64,000 nucleotides of DNA, taken from Gammaproteobacteria bacterium. Lineage in GTDB: Bacteria > Pseudomonadota > Gammaproteobacteria > Pseudomonadales > UBA5518. The notes below the pieces were generated by a model. It did no database searches. It saw only the letters and a program-made list of their open reading frames with translations, and was not told the DNA's origin. The position numbers and the translations under genes were made by a program. Positions 9,581 to 18,401 of this stretch are shown here, in pieces. The stretch spans positions 434,001 to 498,000 of the forward strand of contig JADIYI010000009.1 in assembly GCA_016705365.1 (NCBI GenBank). Direction: 5' to 3'. The first letter of the stretch is position 1, and the number at the start of each line of letters is the position of its first letter.

Positions 9581-10813
9581 TCAGCGTGACAGCAGCGTCA
9601 TCACCATCGCGGCCGCATCGGTACCGATGAAGCCGCCGCCGTTCTCGGCCAGCGCGACCTTCGCACCCTGCACCTGGCGCTGCCCGGCCTCGCCACGCAA
9701 TTGCTCGGTCAATTCAACGATCTGTGCCAGCCCGGTAGCCCCGATCGGATGTCCCTTGCGCATCAATCCACCAGAGGTGTTGACCGGCTGTCTGCCGCCG
9801 AGACGCGAATGTCCGTCCGCGACGAAACGACCGCCCTCGCCCCTGGGGCACAAGCCGAGATATTCGTAATACATCAGTTCGGATGGCGCGGACGCATCGT
9901 GCAGTTCCACGCAGTCGATATCGGCCGGGCCGACGCCGGCGCTTTCGTAGAGTGCGCGCGCGGTACCCTCGGCAACCGACTCCTCGCCCTCGGCATAGTC
10001 CCAGCCGCTCGCCAGCACGCAGGCTTCGACCTTCACCGCGCGCGCGATGCCCAATTCGCGCCGCTTGCGTTCGCTGACGATCACCGCGGCCGCCGCTCCA
10101 TCGCCGATCGGCGAACACATCGGCAGGGTCAGGGGCCAGGAAACCTCGCGTGCGGCCAACACCTCCTGCACGCTGATCACATCGCGATACTGTGCCTTCG
10201 GGTTGAGGCTGCCGTGCACCGAATTCTTCGCCGACACCGCGGCGAACTGTTCGCGCGTGGTGCCGTAACGCTTCATGTGGGCCAGCGCCCAGGTCGCGTA
10301 TATATCCATGAACAACGAGCGCGTGGTGCCGGCGCCGGCGGTGTCGATCGGCGCATCGAGTGTCTCGATGCGCCGGCCGATGCCAGCGATTACTTGGTCC
10401 ATCGCCTCGACATCCACCGCACCGCTGAACACCGAAAAGGTCTTGAGCTTGTCCTGGTGATAAAGCTTTTCCACACCGCAGGCGAGCACCACGTCATAAA
10501 GCCCGGCACTCACCATCGTGCAGGCCTGCTGGAACGCGGTCGCGGCAGTGGCGCAGGCGTTCTCGACATTGACTACCGCAATCCTGCCCACGCCGAGCGA
10601 GCGCAGGATCATCTGCCCCGGCACGCAGACCTGTCCGGTGATCACCGCGGCCGCCGCATTGCCCATGTACGCAGCCTGCAGATCGCCGAGACCGATACCG
10701 GCATCGGCCACCGCGTCGCTGATCGCCTCGCCAGCCAGCGACTTCAGCCCGCGATCCAGGTGCTTGCCGAACTTCGTCATGCCGATGCCGGCGATATAGG
10801 CATTTTGTTTCAT
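9581..10813 (-). CDS. Thiolase / acetyl-CoA acetyltransferase of the lipid-transfer (SCP-x-like) type
   Basis: 410 residues from MKQNAYIAGIGMTKFGKHLDRG. The nucleophilic Cys is in VENACATAATAF (about residue 90) and the C-terminal catalytic motif is MRKGHPIGATG, with the SCP-x-type ELHDASAPSEL replacing the usual NEAFA loop. Such thiolases cleave branched or steroid-side-chain 3-ketoacyl-CoAs. GGGGTGA lies nine bases before the ATG at 10813; a GTG at 10825 is an alternative. It lies 67 bp downstream of the acyl-CoA dehydrogenase in the same operon, giving two steps of a beta-oxidation round. Confidence 0.85.
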   Translation of the reverse strand: MKQNAYIAGIGMTKFGKHLDRGLKSLAGEAISDAVADAGIGLGDLQAAYMGNAAAAVITGQVCVPGQMILRSLGVGRIAVVNVENACATAATAFQQACTMVSAGLYDVVLACGVEKLYHQDKLKTFSVFSGAVDVEAMDQVIAGIGRRIETLDAPIDTAGAGTTRSLFMDIYATWALAHMKRYGTTREQFAAVSAKNSVHGSLNPKAQYRDVISVQEVLAAREVSWPLTLPMCSPIGDGAAAAVIVSERKRRELGIARAVKVEACVLASGWDYAEGEESVAEGTARALYESAGVGPADIDCVELHDASAPSELMYYEYLGLCPRGEGGRFVADGHSRLGGRQPVNTSGGLMRKGHPIGATGLAQIVELTEQLRGEAGQRQVQGAKVALAENGGGFIGTDAAAMVMTLLSR

Positions 10814-10880
10814 CTGCCAGTTCACCCCACAGATTGCTTCGGGATGCCGCGCGCGCCGGGCAAGGGCTGCGGGCTGCCGC

Positions 10881-12143
10881 TCATTTCAGGCGGTCCTCAT
10901 CGATCAGGTAGCAGCCGCCCTTGATCGACAGCACCTCGTTGCAGCCGTCCTCGATCATCGAGGCGCGCGCATCGCGCAGCAGCTTTTCCATCGGATATTC
11001 GCGGGTCAGGCCATTACCGCCGAAGATCTGCAGCGCCTCGCTGCAGACCTCGAAGCAATTCTGGGTGCCGGTGATCTTGGATGTCATTGCCGCCTGCAGC
11101 GCGGGAATCGAGGCGGTATTGTTGAACAGCACCACCCGGCGCGTGAGTGCGCGCGCGCATTCGACCTTGCGATACATGTGGAAAAGACGCTGTTGCACCG
11201 ACTGGTGACGGATGATCGGCACCCCGCCCTGCTTGCGCTCGTGCGCATAATCGAGCGCATGATCGAACGCAGCCTGCGCGACACCGGTAAAGGTGCCGCC
11301 CATCAGACCGTTGGCCTCGGTGTGGATGCAGTACACGGCTTTCTTGTAGGCCAGCGGCCCGGCCAGGATGTAGTCCGCGGACAACTCGACGTTGTCGAAG
11401 AACAACTCGCCCTGCGGCAGCGCACGCTGGCCCATTTTCTCCAATGGCTTGCCGCGGCTCACGCCGGGCAGGTCGAGTGGCATCACCAGCACGCAACCAT
11501 TCGAGGGGTCGGGGCCGTTGCCGGTATCCGCCGCGCAATAGAGGATGCACACCTCGGCGACGGGGGCGTTCGATACCCAGGCGGATTTCTGGCCGTTGAC
11601 GATCACCTTGTCGCCGCGGATCGTCGCAACGCAATTCGGGCGCCCGTACTGGCCACGCGAGTCGAGGATCTGCTTGTTCGGATCCAGCGAATCGGAGCCG
11701 TGGTCGGGCTCGGTGATTCCCCAGCATCCGATCATCGTGTCCGGAAAGCGCTCGAGCAGGAACGGGTTGTTGAACTTGGCCGCAAGATACATCGGCAGCA
11801 TCGCCGCCCCCATCGAGATCGCGAGTCCCGCGTCACCGTAACCGAGTTCCTCGAAGATGATCGGGAACATCAGGCTGAAGTCTTCCGCAGACAATGAGCC
11901 GAGCGTCTCCATGCCGATGCCGAGATCGAGATATTGCTTGCGGAAATCCCAGTAGGGAGAACCCGGCGCTATCACCTCTTCCGCGCTCATGCGGTCGAGC
12001 TTCGCACCCACCGGTCGCATCACCTTCAGCGCGAAATCGTGCAGGGTTTTCTGGAAGTCCGCGATCATCGGCGGCAAGGGCGGCTCGGCCCCGGAAATGG
12101 TGAGCTTGCCCCTGGGTGTTTCAGGCCATTCGATAGCGCTCAT
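10881..12143 (-). CDS. Acyl-CoA dehydrogenase
   Basis: 420 residues with the ACAD fold in order: helical N-terminus, mid-domain GCWGITEPDHGSDSLDP and VNGQKSAWVSNAP (FAD/substrate binding), and C-terminal QIFGGNGLTREYPMEKLLRDARASMIEDGCNEVL, whose Glu in MIEDG occupies the usual catalytic base position. It oxidises an acyl-CoA to the 2-enoyl-CoA and passes electrons to ETF. This is the promoter-proximal gene of the nine-gene minus-strand operon, divergent from the AraC regulator, so its promoter lies in the 292-bp gap. Confidence 0.9.
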   Translation of the reverse strand: MSAIEWPETPRGKLTISGAEPPLPPMIADFQKTLHDFALKVMRPVGAKLDRMSAEEVIAPGSPYWDFRKQYLDLGIGMETLGSLSAEDFSLMFPIIFEELGYGDAGLAISMGAAMLPMYLAAKFNNPFLLERFPDTMIGCWGITEPDHGSDSLDPNKQILDSRGQYGRPNCVATIRGDKVIVNGQKSAWVSNAPVAEVCILYCAADTGNGPDPSNGCVLVMPLDLPGVSRGKPLEKMGQRALPQGELFFDNVELSADYILAGPLAYKKAVYCIHTEANGLMGGTFTGVAQAAFDHALDYAHERKQGGVPIIRHQSVQQRLFHMYRKVECARALTRRVVLFNNTASIPALQAAMTSKITGTQNCFEVCSEALQIFGGNGLTREYPMEKLLRDARASMIEDGCNEVLSIKGGCYLIDEDRLK

Positions 12144-12267
12144 TTTGCGTCTCCCGTGTCATCTGCTTTTTGAAATTGAATGATGCACAGTCATGGACCC
12201 GCCTCGCGGGCGGATTCAACCTGCGCTATTTATATCCCAGCGACCTCTTGATGCGGATGTTTTTTCA

Positions 12268-12294
12268 CGACAGTATGCATGTTAGTTTGCGACA
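12268..12294. promoter_or_regulatory. Candidate AraC-type operator: two CGACA half-sites 22 bp apart
   Basis: The 292-bp divergent gap (12144-12435) between the acyl-CoA dehydrogenase and the AraC gene is more AT-rich than its surroundings. It has CGACA at 12268 (CGACAGTATGC) and again at 12290 (CGACATGCC), exactly two helical turns apart, the spacing expected for direct repeats bound by an AraC-family monomer pair. GCATGT/ACATGC (12277-12282 and 12292-12297) also forms an inverted repeat. Two more CGACA copies occur at 12356 and 12376. Assignment as an operator is inference. Confidence 0.35.
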
Positions 12295-12435
12295 TGCCGG
12301 TGGACCGAGCCGCGGATTTTCAGCGGTCTCGAACACAATGCCAACCGCCACGACCCGACAATTCTTTACGGACCACGACATGAGCCGAATGCAGGAATTG
12401 AGTCCGCCCGCAGCGTCACGAACGGTGTCTGGCTG

Positions 12436-13461
12436 ATGCTGCTGGAAACCAGAACCCGGCCCGGCAATGTCCGGCACCTGATCTACGGGTTGAACCCGCT
12501 GATCACGCTGCTCAAGCAGCACCAGGCAGACGTGGATGCGCTGCTCGGCACCTCGCGCATTCCCGCCACCGCGCTCGGCGACCCGGACTACATGCTGACA
12601 CCGGCGCAGGAATTGCGCTTCACCGAACTGGCGCTGGCGCAACTCGGGCAACCGGATCTCGGGATCCGGCTCGGCCCGCGCTATCACCTCTCGGCCTACG
12701 GCATGCTGGGGCTGGCGGTGATGACGAGTTCGAACCTGATCGAGGCCTTCAGGGTGCTGTTCCACAACATCCTGATGACCTGGACCTATATGCACTGGAC
12801 GCTTCGGACCGAACACGGGATCGCGATCATCGCTCTCGAAAAACAGCGCGACCTGGGCGGGTGCCACCAGTACATGATCGACCGCGGGCTCGTGGCCGCC
12901 TACACCATCGCCGCCGAGGCACTCGGCAAGGCACTGCCCTTGCATGCCGTCAATGTCACCCAGCCGCAACCCGATTACGCCGGCGCCTATGACGAGTTTT
13001 TCAACTGCCCGGTCAATTTCAGCGCGCCGGCCAATGATTTCCGCTTCGACGAGAGCTATCTCTACGAACCCCTGCTGCAGTCGGAAACCGCATCGGCCCG
13101 GGTATTCGCCGCCCAGTGCGAAAGGATCTGCGCGGAGCTCGAACGTGGTGGAAGTTTTGCCGAACTGATACGCCAGCACCTGGTGCAGTTGCCGCACCAA
13201 CTGGCGAGTCTCGAAACCATCGCCGAGCGCCTGTGCACCACGCCGCGCACCATCCAGCGCAAATTGGCCAGCGAGGACACCAGCTTCAAGGAGCTGGTCG
13301 AGGACGTGCGCAAGAACCTGTCGTTCGAATACCTGCAGTCAACCGCGCTGTCGGTGGAGGAAATCGCGCTGCGTCTCGGTTACAGCGACGCACCGAGCTT
13401 CAGCCATGCCTTCAAGCGCTGGACCGGAGTTTCGCCGCGCGATGCGCGGCGCGGCGAGTAG
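12436..13461 (+). CDS. AraC family transcriptional regulator (Arabinose_bd-type N-terminal domain)
   Basis: 341 residues. Residues about 20-210 match the N-terminal domain found in OruR/VirS-like AraC regulators (LGLAVMTSSNLIEAFRVLFHN). The C-terminus carries two helix-turn-helices: ETIAERLCTTPRTIQRKLASE and SVEEIALRLGYSDAPSFSHAFKRWTGVSPRDAR, the canonical AraC signature. It is divergent to the nine-gene lipid operon and is the likely activator of it in response to a hydrophobic ligand. No strong ribosome binding site is visible before the ATG at 12436, so the exact start is uncertain. Confidence 0.9.
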   Translation: MLLETRTRPGNVRHLIYGLNPLITLLKQHQADVDALLGTSRIPATALGDPDYMLTPAQELRFTELALAQLGQPDLGIRLGPRYHLSAYGMLGLAVMTSSNLIEAFRVLFHNILMTWTYMHWTLRTEHGIAIIALEKQRDLGGCHQYMIDRGLVAAYTIAAEALGKALPLHAVNVTQPQPDYAGAYDEFFNCPVNFSAPANDFRFDESYLYEPLLQSETASARVFAAQCERICAELERGGSFAELIRQHLVQLPHQLASLETIAERLCTTPRTIQRKLASEDTSFKELVEDVRKNLSFEYLQSTALSVEEIALRLGYSDAPSFSHAFKRWTGVSPRDARRGE

Positions 13462-13496
13462 TGCGCAAAGGGGCACGCTTGCCTGCCCCGGGTTGA

Positions 13497-14612
13497 TCAG
13501 GCGATTGCCTGCGTCGCCGGCACATAGGGATAACCGAGCGCCTCGGCCACCGCTTCGCAGCTCACCTTGCCGTGATGGATGTTGAGACCGTTCAACAAGT
13601 GGGGATCGGCCGCCAGCGCCTTCCTGTAACCCTTGTTGGCGAGCGCCAGCACAAACGGCAGGGTGGCGTTGTTGAGTGCGAAGGTCGAGGTGCGCGCGAC
13701 CGCGCCGGGCATGTTGGCCACGCAGTAATGGACCACATCGTGCACCATGTAGGTGGGATCGGCATGCGTGGTGGCGTGGCTGGTCTCGAAACACCCACCC
13801 TGATCGATCGCAACGTCCACCAGCACCGAACCCGGTTTCATTCCCTTGACCATCTCCTCGGTAACGAGCTTTGGCGCCGCCGCGCCGGGCACCAGTACCG
13901 CCCCGACCACCAGGTCGGCCCCCGTCACGTGATGGCGCAACGCCTCGCGGGTCGCGAAAATCGTGTTCAGCATGCAACCGAACTGGAAGTCGAGTTCCTT
14001 CAGCCGGTTGAGCGAGCTGTCGATCACCGTTACGTGCGCTTCCATGCCCATTGCCATGCGGATTGCGTTGGTGCCGACAACGCCGCCACCGATCACCACC
14101 ACCTTGGCCGCTTCCACTCCGGGCACACCCCCGAGCAGCATGCCCGAACCGCCCTGTTCCTTCTCGAGACAATGCGCGCCAGCCTGGATCGACATGCGAC
14201 CGGCGACTTCGCTCATCGGCGAGAGCAGCGGCAGCGTATTGCCCGGACCGGTGACGGTTTCATAGGCGATCGCCACGCAGCCCGACTCGATCAGCAGCCT
14301 GGTCTGTTCGGGATCGGGCGCCAGGTGCAGATAGGTGAACAGGACTTGTCCCTCGCGCAGCATGCGGCACTCGTGCGCCTGTGGCTCCTTGACCTTGACC
14401 ACCATGTCGGCGCGCGCGAACACCTCGGCCGCGGTCGCGACGATCTCGGCACCCGCCTGGCGATACATCTCGTCACTCAGGCCGATGCCGGCACCGGCCA
14501 TGCTCTCGATGATGACCTGGTGGCCATCGTGGACCAGTTCATACACGCTGCCGGTGGTCAGGCCAACACGGTACTCATGGGTTTTTATTTCTTTCGGTAC
14601 ACCGACGAGCAT
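13497..14612 (-). CDS. ald: Alanine dehydrogenase
   Basis: 371 residues from MLVGVPKEIKTHEYRVGL, exactly the family length; an upstream extension to 14798 is not conserved. Conserved features are MVVKVKEP (substrate Lys), LFTYLHLAPD (catalytic His), the nucleotide-binding VVVIGGGVVGTNAIRMAMGM, and DVAIDQGGCFETSHATTHADP with the catalytic Asp. The enzyme interconverts L-alanine and pyruvate plus ammonia with NAD. In many proteobacteria ald is divergent from an Lrp/AsnC regulator; here only a fragment of such a gene remains upstream, so control must come from elsewhere or be lost. Confidence 0.95.
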   Translation of the reverse strand: MLVGVPKEIKTHEYRVGLTTGSVYELVHDGHQVIIESMAGAGIGLSDEMYRQAGAEIVATAAEVFARADMVVKVKEPQAHECRMLREGQVLFTYLHLAPDPEQTRLLIESGCVAIAYETVTGPGNTLPLLSPMSEVAGRMSIQAGAHCLEKEQGGSGMLLGGVPGVEAAKVVVIGGGVVGTNAIRMAMGMEAHVTVIDSSLNRLKELDFQFGCMLNTIFATREALRHHVTGADLVVGAVLVPGAAAPKLVTEEMVKGMKPGSVLVDVAIDQGGCFETSHATTHADPTYMVHDVVHYCVANMPGAVARTSTFALNNATLPFVLALANKGYRKALAADPHLLNGLNIHHGKVSCEAVAEALGYPYVPATQAIA

Positions 14613-14699
14613 GACGAAATCCTCTGCGACGGTTGGGTTGATGGCGAAAACCTGGCTTCGCCACGCGGCAGTATAGACGTGGTGATAAAGGAAATTTTC

Positions 14700-14801
14700 G
14701 CTATTTTGCCGAACCGGAATATTCTGTCCATCCTGCAGCAGGATGGCCGGATCAGTTTTTCCGAGCCGGCGCGTCGCGTCGGTCTCAGCACCACGCACTG
14801 A
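14700..14801 (+). pseudogene. lrp/asnC-family regulator, N-terminal remnant
   Basis: The plus strand reads RNILSILQQDGRISFSEPARR then VGLSTTH and a TGA stop. This is the first helix-turn-helix of an Lrp/AsnC regulator (consensus D-R-N-I-L-x-x-L-Q-x-D-G-R-I-S-x-x-E-L-A-x-R-V-G-L-S-x-T-P). The invariant Pro after T-T is His, and a stop replaces the following Cys region. No ligand-binding domain follows; the next gene begins 28 bp later on the other strand. The region before R-N-I-L also departs from the family. Position divergent to ald is where an intact lrp would sit. Confidence 0.7.
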
Positions 14802-14828
14802 ACGAATCCCGCGCGCAGCAGCCGCGGC

Positions 14829-16028
14829 TCAGATCACCGCGGCATCGCGCAACGCCGCGATTTCGCCTCCATCGAGTCCGAGCACCTCGCGCAGCACCTC
14901 GTCGGTATGGCTGCCTATGCCGGCACCCGCCCACTCGGTGGCCCCGGGCGTATCGGCGAGACGCGGAAACAGCGCCGGGATTTCGAGAGTCTTGCCGTCA
15001 ATCTCGACCCGCTCGAAGAGCTGGCGGGCGCGGAAATGCGGATCCTCGAACATCTCGCGCACGCTGTAGATGGGGCCGGCCGGCACCCGCTGGCGCTCCA
15101 TCACGCTCAGCACCACCGCCACGGGACGCCCCGCGCACCACTCGCCGATCACGGCATCGATCTCGGCTTCGCGCGCGACCCTTCCGGCGTTGTGCGCGAG
15201 CCCCGGGTCGGTGCCGAGATCGGCGCGCCCGATGCCTTCCATCAGGCGCCGGAAAATCGAATCGCCGTTGCCACCAATCACCACATGCCTGCCATCGGCG
15301 CAACGATAGGTGTTGGTCGGCACGATTCCGGTCACGGTGGTACCGGAGGGTTCGCGCACCACGCCGGCACCGGAGAACTCCGGCACCACCGCCTCCATCA
15401 GGTTGAACATCGATTCGTACAGCGCCACGTCGACGACCTGCCCACCGGTATCGGGTAGCGCATCGCGGGCACGCAAGGCCAGCATGATGCCAAGCGCCGC
15501 GTGCAGCGCCGCGATCGTGTCACCGATGCTCAGATTCGGTCGCACCGGTGCCTCGCCCGGATAGCCGTTGACGTAACGAAAGCCGCTGATGCCTTCGCAG
15601 ACCGAAGCGAAACCGGGCCTGGAGGCATAGGGCCCGTCCTGGCCATAGCCGGAAATGCGTGCATAGACCAGCCGTGGATTGCGCTTCTTCAAATCAGCCG
15701 GCGCGAGCCCCCAACGCTCCATCACCCCCGGGCTGAAATTCTCGATCAGCACATCCGAGCGATTCGCCAGCCGCAGCGCCAACGCGCGTCCCTCCGGCGT
15801 ACCGAGGTCGATGGTGATGCATTTCTTGTTGCGCCCGAGGCTGCGCCACCAATACGAGGTGCCGTTCTCGTCGAGCTCGCGCCAGCCGCGGATCGGATCG
15901 CCGGCGGGAGCCTCGATCTTGATGACCTCGGCACCGAAATAAGCCAGCAGCGAGCCGGTGAAGGGTCCGGCCAGCAACTGCCCGAGTTCCAGTACCCGCA
16001 GACCTTCCAGTGGTTTAAGACCGGCCAT
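14829..16028 (-). CDS. CaiB/BaiF family CoA-transferase (type III)
   Basis: 399 residues: MAGLKPLEGLRVLELGQLLAGP, AEVIKIEAPAGDPIRGW, SYWWRSLGRNKKCITIDL, then DVLIENFSPGVMERWGL, whose Asp is the type III CoA-transferase nucleophile position, and ARISGYGQDGPYASRPGF. Family members move CoA between acyl-CoA donors and carboxylates such as carnitine, bile acids or formyl/oxalyl groups; the partner is unknown. GGGGAG eight bases before the ATG at 16028 supports that start over a GTG at 16034. It lies 32 bp downstream of the MFS gene and is probably co-transcribed with it. Confidence 0.9.
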   Translation of the reverse strand: MAGLKPLEGLRVLELGQLLAGPFTGSLLAYFGAEVIKIEAPAGDPIRGWRELDENGTSYWWRSLGRNKKCITIDLGTPEGRALALRLANRSDVLIENFSPGVMERWGLAPADLKKRNPRLVYARISGYGQDGPYASRPGFASVCEGISGFRYVNGYPGEAPVRPNLSIGDTIAALHAALGIMLALRARDALPDTGGQVVDVALYESMFNLMEAVVPEFSGAGVVREPSGTTVTGIVPTNTYRCADGRHVVIGGNGDSIFRRLMEGIGRADLGTDPGLAHNAGRVAREAEIDAVIGEWCAGRPVAVVLSVMERQRVPAGPIYSVREMFEDPHFRARQLFERVEIDGKTLEIPALFPRLADTPGATEWAGAGIGSHTDEVLREVLGLDGGEIAALRDAAVI

Positions 16029-16060
16029 TGTCACTGCTCCCCTGCGCGCCGCGCGCGTTG

Positions 16061-17296
16061 TCAGGCCTCGGCCGCCACCCGGCCTGCCATCTCGGTTGCC
16101 ACTATCGAGGACTGCGGCGTGGCCGGCGCGTAGTGCGCCTGCTGACCGATCACCAGGTCCCGCACCTTGTACATGTTACGCAGCACGATCAGTCCGACGA
16201 CGGCATGCACCAGCGCCAGGAACAGCACGTAGGCCACCGTTGCCACCGACTCCATCAGCCACGCCACCATCAGCGGGCCAAGCGCCGAGCCGATGCCATT
16301 CACCAACAGGATCTTGCTGCAGGCCGCGACCATTTCCTCCGGGCGCAGGTAATCGCCGGCCAGCGCCAGGAACAGCGAATAAAGCGGGAACGACAAGCCC
16401 CCGTAGAGGAACATCAGCACGAACATCAGCATCGATGACTGCGCCGGGATCAGCGCCAGCCATAGCGCGACCGCGGTCACCAATGCACACAGCAGCGCGA
16501 TCAGGCGGCGTCGGTCGCCGCGATCCGAGAGCAGACCGAGCGGCCACTGCAGGATCACGCTGCCCATGATCGCGGCAGCCATGAACGTGGCGATCTGTGA
16601 ACGATCGAGGCCGATATTGATCGCATAGACGGGACCCATTGCATAGAAACTGCCGTAGCTCAGCGAAACCAGCAGCACCCCGACCAGCGTGAGCGGAATG
16701 CGCCGGAACAGCACCCCGAAGCCGATCGTGGCGCTTTCCTCGAAACGCGGTGCGCTGCGACGGGACAACGCGATCGGTACCGCGGCGAGCGAACACAGGG
16801 CGCTGACCAGCACGAACAGCTCGAAACCCATCGGGTCGGCAATACCGAGCAGGTATTGCCCACCCGCCAGCGACACCTGGCAGACGATGATATAGAGCGA
16901 CAGCAGCCGCCCTCGATTGGCATTGCTGGCCTCGCCGTTCAACCAGCTCTCCGCAACGATGAATACACCCACCATGCAGGCCCCGGCCAGCATCCGTACC
17001 AGCGCCCATACCAGAGGCTGGACGAACAGCGCATGCGCCAGCGGCGCGAACGAGACCAGCGATGCAAATGCCGCGAATACGCGAATCGGACCGACCCGCC
17101 GGATCAGGCGCGGCGTCACCCAGGAACCCAGCAGGAAGCCCACGTAATAGCAGGCCATGACCGCACCGGTCACCTGCGTCTCGAAACCCGACAGGCTCGC
17201 GCGCACGCCAAGCAACGTGCCCTGCAGGCCGTTGCCGAGCATCAACAGTGCCAGGCCCGTGAACAGGGCCCAGAGCGAAAACAAAACCTTGCGCAT
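16061..17296 (-). CDS. MFS transporter (YcaD-like)
   Basis: 411 residues with twelve predicted TM helices, beginning MRKVLFSLWALFTGLALLML. The loop after TM2 contains LGSWVTPRLIRRVGPIRVFA, the MFS motif-A region, and the second half repeats it with GLLSDRGDRRRLIAL. It resembles YcaD/MFS_1 carriers of unknown substrate. An upstream extension to 17338 adds a non-conserved segment. It precedes a CaiB-type CoA-transferase, so import or export of an organic acid is plausible. Confidence 0.88.
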   Translation of the reverse strand: MRKVLFSLWALFTGLALLMLGNGLQGTLLGVRASLSGFETQVTGAVMACYYVGFLLGSWVTPRLIRRVGPIRVFAAFASLVSFAPLAHALFVQPLVWALVRMLAGACMVGVFIVAESWLNGEASNANRGRLLSLYIIVCQVSLAGGQYLLGIADPMGFELFVLVSALCSLAAVPIALSRRSAPRFEESATIGFGVLFRRIPLTLVGVLLVSLSYGSFYAMGPVYAINIGLDRSQIATFMAAAIMGSVILQWPLGLLSDRGDRRRLIALLCALVTAVALWLALIPAQSSMLMFVLMFLYGGLSFPLYSLFLALAGDYLRPEEMVAACSKILLVNGIGSALGPLMVAWLMESVATVAYVLFLALVHAVVGLIVLRNMYKVRDLVIGQQAHYAPATPQSSIVATEMAGRVAAEA

Positions 17297-17496
17297 GGCG
17301 GAAACTGCACATCGAGCGGTAATTGCCCATGCTAACAAGGTGCCGCGATCGTCCGCTGTGACGTTTTACCGTCGCGCAGCGGATCGTGAATAGCAGCGGA
17401 GGGCATCCCCCTCGCCCGAGAGCATCATGGAAGCCGTGCGGCTCCTTGGGTACACTGCGGCAAATTTCTCGAATTTGCACGATCAGGGAGCACGGC

Positions 17497-18384
17497 ATGA
17501 GCACGGATATCGGAGGACTCGGCGTCTGGTCGTACATCGACAATCTTTCGGCTGCGGAGGCGGCCGTGTTTGCCCGGCGACTCGAGAGCTGGGGTTATTC
17601 CGCGCTGTGGGTCCCGGAGGCGGTCGGGCGCGATCCGTTCGCGATTCTCGCCTGGCTGGCCGCGCACACCAGCACCCTCGTATTCGCGACCGGAATCGCC
17701 AACATCTACGCGCGCGATCCCATGACCATGAAGGGTATCCGCAAGACGCTGGCCGAAATGGCGCCCGGGCGCTTCGTGATGGGCCTCGGCGTCTCGCACT
17801 CGCACCTGGTGAACAAGGTGCGCGGCCACGACTACTCGGCAAGACCCGTAGCCACCATGCGCGCCTACCTGGAGGGGATGGAAAGAGCACTGTACATGGG
17901 CCCCGAACCGGCCGCGGAGGCACCGATCGTGCTGGCAGCCTTGCGCCAGAACATGCTGCAGCTCGCAGCCGAAAAAACCCGCGGTGCGCACCCCTACTTC
18001 GTGCCGCCGGAGCACACCGCGCGCGCCCGCGAATTGCTCGGGCCCGAAGCCTGGCTCTGTCCCGAACAGATGATCCTGCTCGAAACCGATGCGAGCAAGG
18101 CGCGCGCGGTGGCGCGCAAGCACATGGCCGTCTACGTCGGACTGCCCAACTACCAGAACAACCTGCGCGAGTACGGTTTCGACGATCGTGATTTTGCCGA
18201 TGGCGGCAGCGACCGGCTGGTCGATGCGATCGTGGCGTGGGGCAACGAGACGGCGATTCGCGCGCGCATCGAGGCACACCGGAGCGCGGGCGCCAATCAT
18301 GTGTGCATACAGCCATTTCGCCCCGATGGAGAAATGGGCGCCGATCTGCGGGTGCTGGAACTGCTCGCGCCCACTGCGAACTGA
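17497..18384 (+). CDS. LLM-class flavin-dependent oxidoreductase (TIGR03620-like)
   Basis: 295 residues from MSTDIGGLGVWSYIDNLSAA; GGGAG precedes the ATG at 17497 by six bases. LESWGYSALWVPEAVGRDPFAILAWLAAHTSTLVFATGIANIYARDPMTM matches the bacterial luciferase-like TIM barrel in the TIGR03620 (MSMEG_4141) group, usually annotated as F420-dependent. Whether this organism makes F420 is unknown; LLM homologues in Gammaproteobacteria often use FMN instead. It lies 17 bp before a wax ester synthase gene, suggesting a redox step on a long-chain alcohol, aldehyde or terpenoid. Confidence 0.85.
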   Translation: MSTDIGGLGVWSYIDNLSAAEAAVFARRLESWGYSALWVPEAVGRDPFAILAWLAAHTSTLVFATGIANIYARDPMTMKGIRKTLAEMAPGRFVMGLGVSHSHLVNKVRGHDYSARPVATMRAYLEGMERALYMGPEPAAEAPIVLAALRQNMLQLAAEKTRGAHPYFVPPEHTARARELLGPEAWLCPEQMILLETDASKARAVARKHMAVYVGLPNYQNNLREYGFDDRDFADGGSDRLVDAIVAWGNETAIRARIEAHRSAGANHVCIQPFRPDGEMGADLRVLELLAPTAN

Positions 18385-18401
18385 GCTTCGAGGCACCCGG
18401 C

